This document shows, in pieces, positions 59,124 to 64,000 of a stretch of 64,000 nucleotides of DNA. The notes beneath the pieces were generated by a model. It ran no database searches and was not told the origin of the DNA. It saw nothing but the letters and a program-made list of their open reading frames with translations. The DNA is from Flavonifractor sp. An100. GTDB lineage: Bacteria; Bacillota; Clostridia; Oscillospirales; Oscillospiraceae. Made by a program: the position numbers and the translations under genes. Each line of letters opens with the position of its first letter. Within the stretch, counting starts at the first letter, position 1. The stretch spans positions 1 to 64,000 of the forward strand of contig NZ_NFMA01000016.1 of the NCBI RefSeq assembly GCF_002161175.1. The letters are read 5' to 3'.

Positions 59124-59648
59124 TTACTGGTTGGCAGGCTCCACCTGGTCCAGCTCCAGTTCCACGGGGGTCTCCCGTCCGAACATGGACACGACCACGC
59201 GGACCTTGCTGCGCTCCAGGTCGATCTCCTCCACGGTGCCCAGGAAGGATTCCAGGGCGCCGTCGGTGATGCGGACGGTGTCGCCCTCCTGGTAGCCGAC
59301 CACCACCTCGCGCTTTTCCACGCCCAGGGCGGCTACGTCGGCCTCAGACAGGGGGATGGCCTTGTTGCCCTCACCCAGAAAACCGGTGACGCCGCGGATG
59401 TTGCGTACCACGTGCCAGGTCTCGTCGTTCATGACCATCTTCACCAGCACGTAGCCGGGGAACACTTTCCGTTCCACGTCCTTGGGGCCGTTGTCGGTAA
59501 TCTCGGTGACCGTCTCCATGGGGATGCTAATCTCATGGATCAGGTCCCGCATGTTGCGGTTTTCTACATACTTTTCGATGGTGGCCTTCACCGTATTCTC
59601 GTAGCCGGAATAGGTGTGTACCACATACCAATTCGCATTGTCCGCCAT
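59124..59648 (-). CDS. nusG: Transcription antitermination protein NusG
   Basis: 174 residues: NGN domain (ANWYVVHTYSGYENTVKATI, then VFPGYVLVKMVMNDETWHVVRN, VTGFLG) and KOW domain (YQEGDTVRITDGALESFLGTV). Binds RNA polymerase and Rho or ribosome. GAGG precedes the ATG at 59648, 5 nt after secE stop. Confidence 0.97.
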   Translation of the reverse strand: MADNANWYVVHTYSGYENTVKATIEKYVENRNMRDLIHEISIPMETVTEITDNGPKDVERKVFPGYVLVKMVMNDETWHVVRNIRGVTGFLGEGNKAIPLSEADVAALGVEKREVVVGYQEGDTVRITDGALESFLGTVEEIDLERSKVRVVVSMFGRETPVELELDQVEPANQ

Positions 59649-59653
59649 TTCGC

Positions 59654-59950
59654 TTACCTCAGGAAGGTGAGCAGTACATCAATGGCGCTGCCGGCAATAA
59701 AGTCAAAGATCCAGATAAAAATGCCGACCACAATGACACAGGCGATGACGATCAGGGTGTTGTTGATGGTCTGCTTGCGGGTGGGCCACTGGACCTTTTT
59801 CAGCTCGCTCTTCATTTCCTTGAGCCACTTGCCGATGCGGGCAAAGATGCCGGGCTTCTTCTGCTTGTCGGCCTTTTTGTCCTTTTTGGCCTTGTCGGCC
59901 TTGTCGGAGCCAGCCTGGGTGGTCTGCTCCAGCTTTTCGTTTTCAGCCAT
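59654..59950 (-). CDS. secE: Preprotein translocase subunit SecE
   Basis: 98 residues. A charged, Lys-rich N-terminal extension (KADKAKKDKKADKQKK) precedes the conserved amphipathic helix (WLKEMKSELKKVQWPTRKQT) and the single transmembrane helix (NTLIVIACVIVVGIFIWIFD). Longer than the roughly 60-residue minimal SecE because of the basic extension. Confidence 0.95.
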   Translation of the reverse strand: MAENEKLEQTTQAGSDKADKAKKDKKADKQKKPGIFARIGKWLKEMKSELKKVQWPTRKQTINNTLIVIACVIVVGIFIWIFDFIAGSAIDVLLTFLR

Positions 59951-59989
59951 TTGCCTTACCCTTCTTTCCTTTCAGCCTGATAGCACCCA

Positions 59990-60157
59990 TTACTTGGTCT
60001 CATTGTGGACCGTGTGCTTTCTGCAGAAGGGGCAGTACTTGTTCAGCTCCAGGCGATCGGGGGTATTCTTCTTGTTCTTCATGGTGTTGTAGTTTCTCTG
60101 CTTGCACTCAGAGCACCGCAGGGTGATCTTGATGCGAGCGCCGGCCTTGCTTGCCAT
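59990..60157 (-). CDS. rpmG: 50S ribosomal protein L33
   Basis: 55 residues. Zinc-binding form with CSECK and CPFCRKH pairs; ends VHNETK. AAGGAGG precedes the ATG at 60157; longer upstream frame is the untranslated leader. First gene of the rpmG-secE-nusG-rplKA series. Confidence 0.95.
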   Translation of the reverse strand: MASKAGARIKITLRCSECKQRNYNTMKNKKNTPDRLELNKYCPFCRKHTVHNETK

Positions 60158-60412
60158 TTGTTCGGCACCTCCTTTTGATGTGGCGGCGCCCGGGGGCGCC
60201 GATTGAAATGGACCAGATGGGGCGCCGTGACAAAACAAAACGCCGGGTCCAGCCCAAAAGCAGCCGGATCCAGCGTGAAAAGACGCAATGCTTGCGTCTG
60301 ACGCTACGGTGAGACCCGGCAAATTGCCTCCCTGTGTCCGCCTAGACGGAGGAAGGGGGCCGCACGTCAAACACCGTAAAAATGCGCACGACAAAAAAGC
60401 CCCTTTCACAGG
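60158..60412 (-). ncRNA. Structured 5' leader of rpmG-secE-nusG operon
   Basis: From the predicted start about 60412, the leader contains GCCGGGTC pairing with GACCCGGC (60243-60319), enclosing AGCGT/ACGCT and the hairpin GACGCAA-TGC-TTGCGTC (60287-60303), plus a GGCGCCC/GGGCGCC hairpin near 60184-60201. No ribosomal-leader family was recognised. The rest of the + strand up to 60657 holds only the corC-type promoter and leader. Confidence 0.5.
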
Positions 60413-60419
60413 TAGAGTC

Positions 60420-60449
60420 ACTATATCACAACCTTCCCGAGTCCGTCAA
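60420..60449 (-). promoter_or_regulatory. Promoter of rpmG operon
   Basis: Minus strand TTGACG (60444-60449), 18-bp spacer, TATAGT (60420-60425), about 260 bp before rpmG. Confidence 0.7.
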
Positions 60450-60544
60450 TACCTTTTTTCTTTTTTTGGTGTAAAAACTCGGTAAAAAAGCAGGGGAAAT
60501 GGGTAAAATCTTTGTATTGTCGAGAAAAGGAGAGGGGAAATCCG

Positions 60545-60573
60545 TTGCAATCCCGGAAAAGGTATGATATACT
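60545..60573 (+). promoter_or_regulatory. Promoter of CorC/HlyC-type gene
   Basis: TTGCAA (60545-60550), 17-bp spacer, TATACT (60568-60573). An AATACAT/ATGTATT dyad (60582-60607) lies just after the start site. Confidence 0.65.
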
Positions 60574-60657
60574 CCTTCCCAAATACATACCCATAAGTGG
60601 ATGTATTCAAACCTGAAAACAAAATTTTAAGAAGAAAGCAGAGTTGATTTTTCCAAG

Positions 60658-61920
60658 ATGGAACTTGACAGTGCCAGTATAGGCATGATCGTCGCGCTGA
60701 TTATTCTGGTGGCTATGTCGGCCTATTTCTCCGCCACCGAGACCGCATTTACCTCCCTAAACCGCATCCGCCTGCGGACCAAGGCGGACGCCGGCAGCGT
60801 CCGGGCCGCCAAGACCCTGGAGCTGGCGGAGGAGTACGACAAGCTGCTGTCCACCATCCTCATCGGCAACAATATCGTCAACAACGTGGCCACCACCGTG
60901 GGCGCCGTGCTCTTTATTAAATTGATCGACGCGGAGCGGGGTCCCGCCGTGTCGGCCACCGTGCTCACCATCATAATTCTAATTTTCGGCGAGGTCTCCC
61001 CTAAGAGCCTGGCCAAGGAGAATCCGGAGAGCTGGGCCATGTTCTCCGCTCCCCTGCTCAAGCTGTTCCTCATCATTCTCACCCCCGCCAACTTCCTGTT
61101 CACCCAGTGGAAGCGGCTGCTGGGCCGGGTGTTCCGGAATCAGGGGGAGGACGGCATCACCGAGGAGGAACTGGTGGGCATGGTGGACCAGGCGGAGACG
61201 GAGGGCGGTCTGGACGAGCACGAGAGCGACCTCATCCGCAACGCCATCGAGTTCAACGACCTGGAAGTTTCGGAAATCCTCACCCCACGGGTGGACCTGG
61301 TGGCCGCCGAGGAGGAGAGCACCATGGAGGAGGTAGCGGCCCTCTTTGTGGAGAGCGGCTACTCCCGCATCCCCATCTACCACGAGACCATTGACAACAT
61401 CGTGGGCGTGGTCCACGAGAAGGACTTCTACGCCGCCCGCTACCGTGGGGAGACCATGCTGAAGAACCTGAAGGCCCCCGTGTTCTACACCACCGGAAAC
61501 ACCAAGATCTCCGAGCTGCTGCGCATCCTGCAGAAAAACAAGGCGCACATGGCAGTGGTGGTGGATGAGTATGGCGGTACCGAGGGCATTGCCACTCTGG
61601 AGGATATCCTGGAGGAGCTGGTGGGCGAGATCTGGGATGAGCACGACGAAGTCATTGAGACCTTCCAGAAGCAGACGGACGGCAGCTACCTCATCGCCTG
61701 TTCCGCCGATCTGGATGATATGTACGATCTGTTTCAGGTCAAGGGCATCTGTGACGCCGCCACCGTCTCCGGCTGGGTGATGGAGCGGGTGGGCCGGGTG
61801 CCGGAGGTGGGAGACCACTTCCAGGCCGAAGGGCTGGACGTCACTGTCACCCGGGTGGAGCACCGCCGGGTGCTGGAGATCCGGGTCCGCACCCTGGAGG
61901 AGAACGAAGGGGAGACATAA
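60658..61920 (+). CDS. CNNM/CorC-family membrane protein (HlyC/CorC type)
   Basis: 420 residues: DUF21/CNNM transmembrane domain (about 1-185; [55 protein letters not shown]), a CBS pair (about 200-330, [16 protein letters not shown] and a [20 protein letters not shown] end) and a C-terminal CorC_HlyC domain (about 345-415). Such proteins are implicated in Mg2+/Co2+ efflux. The ATG at 60658 lacks a clear Shine-Dalgarno; no closer alternative has one either. A strong terminator follows. Confidence 0.92.
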   Translation: MELDSASIGMIVALIILVAMSAYFSATETAFTSLNRIRLRTKADAGSVRAAKTLELAEEYDKLLSTILIGNNIVNNVATTVGAVLFIKLIDAERGPAVSATVLTIIILIFGEVSPKSLAKENPESWAMFSAPLLKLFLIILTPANFLFTQWKRLLGRVFRNQGEDGITEEELVGMVDQAETEGGLDEHESDLIRNAIEFNDLEVSEILTPRVDLVAAEEESTMEEVAALFVESGYSRIPIYHETIDNIVGVVHEKDFYAARYRGETMLKNLKAPVFYTTGNTKISELLRILQKNKAHMAVVVDEYGGTEGIATLEDILEELVGEIWDEHDEVIETFQKQTDGSYLIACSADLDDMYDLFQVKGICDAATVSGWVMERVGRVPEVGDHFQAEGLDVTVTRVEHRRVLEIRVRTLEENEGET

Positions 61921-61937
61921 TCAGCCGTCAAATCCAG

Positions 61938-61976
61938 CGCGCGGTCCATGCTTTGGTATGGACCGCGCGTTTTTTT
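61938..61976 (+). terminator. Terminator of CorC/HlyC-type gene
   Basis: CGCGCGGTCCAT/ATGGACCGCGCG perfect 12-bp stem, 8-nt loop, TTTTTTT. Confidence 0.95.
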
Positions 61977-61995
61977 GCGATGTCGGGCGGGGAGG

Positions 61996-62178
61996 CTAAG
62001 GGCTTTTCCAGCGGTCCCACAGGGCCAGAAGGCCCCGCACAGCCCCGCCGGCCAGCAGAGCGGACAGCACCCCGCTGAAGACCGCCACCCAGGGCTCGGC
62101 GTTGGGCACCAGGCCCCGCCGCACCTGGAAGCAGAAGACGAGTGCGGCAGCCAGAGCGGAAATCAAATGTTTGTACAT
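61996..62178 (-). CDS. Small hydrophobic membrane protein (60 aa)
   Basis: Begins MYKHLISALAAALVFCFQVR and contains a second hydrophobic stretch (WVAVFSGVLSALLAGGAVRG), so two membrane helices with a short basic loop and a C-terminal WDRWKSP. AAAGGAG precedes the ATG at 62178. It is the third gene after the sigma/anti-sigma-like pair, 37 bp downstream. No family recognised; size and topology resemble holin-like proteins but this is not evidence of function. Confidence 0.65.
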   Translation of the reverse strand: MYKHLISALAAALVFCFQVRRGLVPNAEPWVAVFSGVLSALLAGGAVRGLLALWDRWKSP

Positions 62179-62215
62179 AGCAGGGCACTCCTTTCCAAAG
62201 GATCCGGGGGAGAAG

Positions 62216-62764
62216 TTACGGCTCCGCCAGAGCGGCCACAGCCCACAGTCCGTCGTCCCGCTGGACGTACAGCTGGTTGCCGTCCCCACTCTGGAACAGG
62301 GCGCAGCCCACATACTCCTCCCGGTCGGTGCTGGGGGAGGGGGCGTCGGGATAGAGGGCGGAGAGCTGACCCAGGGGAGAAGACCCGGCGGGAAGCTCTG
62401 ATACGGTTTCTCCGGTGAGGCAGTAGACCTGGTTGGCCAGGAAGATAGTGCCCGCCTCCTGGGGTTCCACGGTGCCTGCGGCGCTGCCGCTGCCGTTTCC
62501 TCCGGCGGCGCCGTCCGGGGAGGTGCCGGTGCTGGGGGCGCTGCCGCCGGCGGAGGTGCTGGCCGAGCCGGAGGAGCCTCCTCCCATGCCCAAGTGAGTG
62601 ACGAGGTAGCCCGCAGTGAGGAGGAGTGCCAGACAAGCGGCCATGGACACCCAGCGCCGGGCCTGGGTCAGGAGGGAGGGCCTGGGAGCAGCGGGCTGAA
62701 GGGCCTCCTCCACTAGGTCATCGTCCAATAGGCCCATGGCCTGGAGCAAAAATTCAGCGTTCAT
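62216..62764 (-). CDS. Single-TM protein, probable anti-sigma partner
   Basis: 182 residues. Short cytoplasmic N-terminus with acidic DDDLVEEAL (1-37), one membrane helix (about 39-60, VSMAACLALLLTAGYLVTHL), a long Gly/Ser/Ala-rich linker (about 60-100) and an extracytoplasmic domain of about 80 residues (GTIFLANQVYCLTGETVSEL). The start overlaps the sigma-factor stop (ATGA), so the two are coupled. It lacks a recognisable zinc anti-sigma motif. Membership in an anti-sigma family is inferred from context. Confidence 0.7.
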   Translation of the reverse strand: MNAEFLLQAMGLLDDDLVEEALQPAAPRPSLLTQARRWVSMAACLALLLTAGYLVTHLGMGGGSSGSASTSAGGSAPSTGTSPDGAAGGNGSGSAAGTVEPQEAGTIFLANQVYCLTGETVSELPAGSSPLGQLSALYPDAPSPSTDREEYVGCALFQSGDGNQLYVQRDDGLWAVAALAEP

Positions 62765-63321
62765 AGGGCGATCCCCTCCTGTTCCAGAGCGGTTTTCAGA
62801 CGCTGACGGGTGCGGTGGAGGCGGGATTTGACCTGCCCCTCCGTCAGGCCAAAGCGGGCGCGCAGCTCTCCCATGGAGTTTAGGTGGAAGTACCGGCCCA
62901 CAAAGAGCTTCCGGTCCAGCTCTGTTTGGGTGCGGAGAAAGGCGGAGATGATCGCCGCCGTCTCAGAGGCGTTCAACTGATCCTCCGGGGTGCGGCGGTC
63001 GGGCAGACAGCCCTCCAGCTCCTGGAGGGCCACCTCCACCATGCCGCCGCCCCGCTTGGCCGCCCGGTTTTTCCGCCAGCGGTCCAGGGACAGGTTCCGG
63101 GTGAGCTTGGCAAAAAAGGCGGAGAGGATGCCGGGACGCTGGGGGGGCATGGCGTTCCAGGCGTGGAACCAGGTGTCGTTGACACACTCCTCTGCGTCCT
63201 CCTCGATGGTGAGGATGTTTCGGGCGATGGTGCGGCAGTAGGGGCCGTATTTCAGGTCGCTCTCGGCGATGGCCTGCTGGGAGCGGGCCCAGTACAGGGC
63301 GATAATCTGGTGATCCTCCAA
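62761..63321 (-). CDS. ECF-type sigma-70 family RNA polymerase sigma factor
   Basis: 186 residues. Region 2 (about 10-80: NILTIEEDAEECVNDTWFHAWNAMPPQ is the region 2.2-like core, LTRNLSLDRWRKNRAAKR) and region 4 (about 125-180: FVGRYFHLNSMGELRARFGL, then TEGQVKSRLHRTRQRLK). It starts at TTG 63321, 8 nt after AAGGAGG; no ATG is suitably placed. It probably directs transcription in response to a signal gated by the membrane protein encoded next. Confidence 0.88.
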   Translation of the reverse strand: MEDHQIIALYWARSQQAIAESDLKYGPYCRTIARNILTIEEDAEECVNDTWFHAWNAMPPQRPGILSAFFAKLTRNLSLDRWRKNRAAKRGGGMVEVALQELEGCLPDRRTPEDQLNASETAAIISAFLRTQTELDRKLFVGRYFHLNSMGELRARFGLTEGQVKSRLHRTRQRLKTALEQEGIAL

Positions 63322-63372
63322 GACTATGACCTCCTTTTGGCATGAGGGGGATCGTTCTGGAAATATAGACGG

Positions 63373-63415
63373 AAACTCCCACCCGGGGTTGCGCCTGGGC
63401 GGGAGTTTTTTAAAA
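63373..63415 (+). terminator. Hairpin between sigma operon and flavin reductase gene
   Basis: AACTCCC...GGGAGTT stem followed by TTTTTT on the + strand; in the minus direction, where the flavin reductase gene ends, only GTTTCC follows. Confidence 0.5.
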
Positions 63416-63419
63416 GAAT

Positions 63420-64000
63420 TTATGCCAGAGGCTCAAAGTCAGAGGCGGGGTGCTTGCACCAGGGACAGATGAAGTCCTCGGGCAGGAAATCTCCCTCATA
63501 GACGTAGCCACAGACCACACATACCCAGCGCTTCTTGGCAGTGGGGGCGGCGGGAGCGGCCTGGGGCTTGGGCTTGATGTTGGCCTGGTAATAGGTGTAG
63601 GTGACGCTGGGGACGGAGTTGAGCAGGTCCCCATCCTCCACATCAGCTAAAAACAGGGTGTGGGTGCCCAGATCCAGAGTGGACACCACCTTGCAGCTCA
63701 GCCAGGCGCAGGCGCCCTGGGTCACTCGCAGAATGCCGTTGTCCCCCCGGACGGCGTGCTCCTGGTAGCCGTCAAACTTATCCACATCCCGGCCGGACTG
63801 GAAGCCGAAGCGCTGGAACAGGGAGAAGGGGGCCTCCTGGGACAGAATGGACAGGGTAAACTGGCCGGTGGCCAGCACCATGTCGTGGGTCAGATTGCTT
63901 TTGTTTACCGCAATGGTGATGCGGTTGGGCGATTCCGTTACCTGGCAGGCGGTGTTGATAATGCAGCCGTTGTCCTTGTCTCCCTGGCGGGCGGTGAGGA
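63420..64000 (-). CDS. Flavin reductase domain fused to rubredoxin, 5' end outside window
   Basis: The frame is open to base 64000, so the start lies beyond the window. The visible 193 residues are a flavin reductase/flavoredoxin-type FMN domain (NGCIINTACQVTESPNRITI, VLATGQFTLSIL, CAWLSCKVVSTLDLGTHTLF), an Ala/Pro-rich linker and a C-terminal rubredoxin domain with both iron-binding pairs (CVVCGYVYEG and CPWCKHPASDF). This is the high-molecular-weight rubredoxin layout of anaerobes, which passes electrons from NAD(P)H to oxygen- or peroxide-reducing flavoproteins. A role in oxidative-stress defence is likely but inferred. Confidence 0.85.
   Translation of the reverse strand, partial: LTARQGDKDNGCIINTACQVTESPNRITIAVNKSNLTHDMVLATGQFTLSILSQEAPFSLFQRFGFQSGRDVDKFDGYQEHAVRGDNGILRVTQGACAWLSCKVVSTLDLGTHTLFLADVEDGDLLNSVPSVTYTYYQANIKPKPQAAPAAPTAKKRWVCVVCGYVYEGDFLPEDFICPWCKHPASDFEPLA

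Overview
The window is a chromosomal segment of a GC-rich, spore-forming anaerobic Firmicute. SpoIIE, an [FeFe]-hydrogenase, a phosphotransbutyrylase-like enzyme, a TRAP uronate-type cluster and a typical Clostridia ribosomal-protein cluster point to the Oscillospiraceae, near Flavonifractor/Pseudoflavonifractor/Lawsonibacter. That placement is inferred from gene content and base composition; no 16S gene is present.

1-13.6 kb is mostly core metabolism and housekeeping: the 3' part of spoIIE, a two-gene GltD-linked [FeFe]-hydrogenase operon, a phosphate acyltransferase, a DUF3048 lipoprotein with ogt, mgtE behind a long structured leader, a secreted 5'-nucleotidase with a LysM tail, prfB and a possible 36-aa gene.

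13.85-26.2 kb is accessory. A 3.4-kb integrative element sits in the 3' half of the tRNA-fMet gene: integrase, a DUF6809 protein, a GNAT acetyltransferase and a coupled 68-aa protein, with a 19-bp att duplication and paired octamer arm sites at both ends. Next come a complete IS1182-type insertion sequence and debris of a larger conjugative element: an uncharacterised protein, a broken gene joined to a serine-recombinase C-terminus, hipBA and two ParB-like genes. This debris truncates a sigma-factor gene, leaving its last 48 codons and its DUF4179 partner.

26.3-33.2 kb is a sigma-54 regulon: an enolase-superfamily enzyme and a sodium:solute symporter behind a -24/-12 promoter, next to a PAS-AAA+ enhancer-binding protein and a dCache hybrid histidine kinase. 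33.4-42.6 kb holds a surface/envelope locus: a 1266-aa SLH-anchored protein coupled to an O-antigen-ligase-like polytopic protein and an HTH regulator, divergent from a Ser/Thr kinase and two paralogous zinc-ribbon/beta-helix membrane proteins.

42.7-52.7 kb is a uronate-type catabolic cluster: dctP-dctQ-dctM-(KduI/IolB)-kduD-(2-hydroxyacid dehydrogenase)-(KDPG aldolase::VOC)-HIT, with a GntR regulator and an IlvD/Edd dehydratase. Clear sigma-A promoters and dyads suggest GntR control. The transporter would import a sugar acid that isomerase, dehydrogenase and dehydratase convert to a 2-keto-3-deoxy acid for the aldolase. A KDG kinase is not in the window.

52.8-64 kb: an MBL-fold protein, tRNA-Leu, mntP with a yybP-ykoY manganese riboswitch, a LysR regulator, and the rpmG-secE-nusG-rplK-rplA-rplJ-rplL series, which is not followed by rpoB. 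An odd repeat-bounded segment separates rplA from rplJ. The end holds a CorC/HlyC-type protein, a small membrane protein, an ECF sigma/anti-sigma-like pair and a flavin reductase-rubredoxin fusion cut by the window edge. No CRISPR array was seen.
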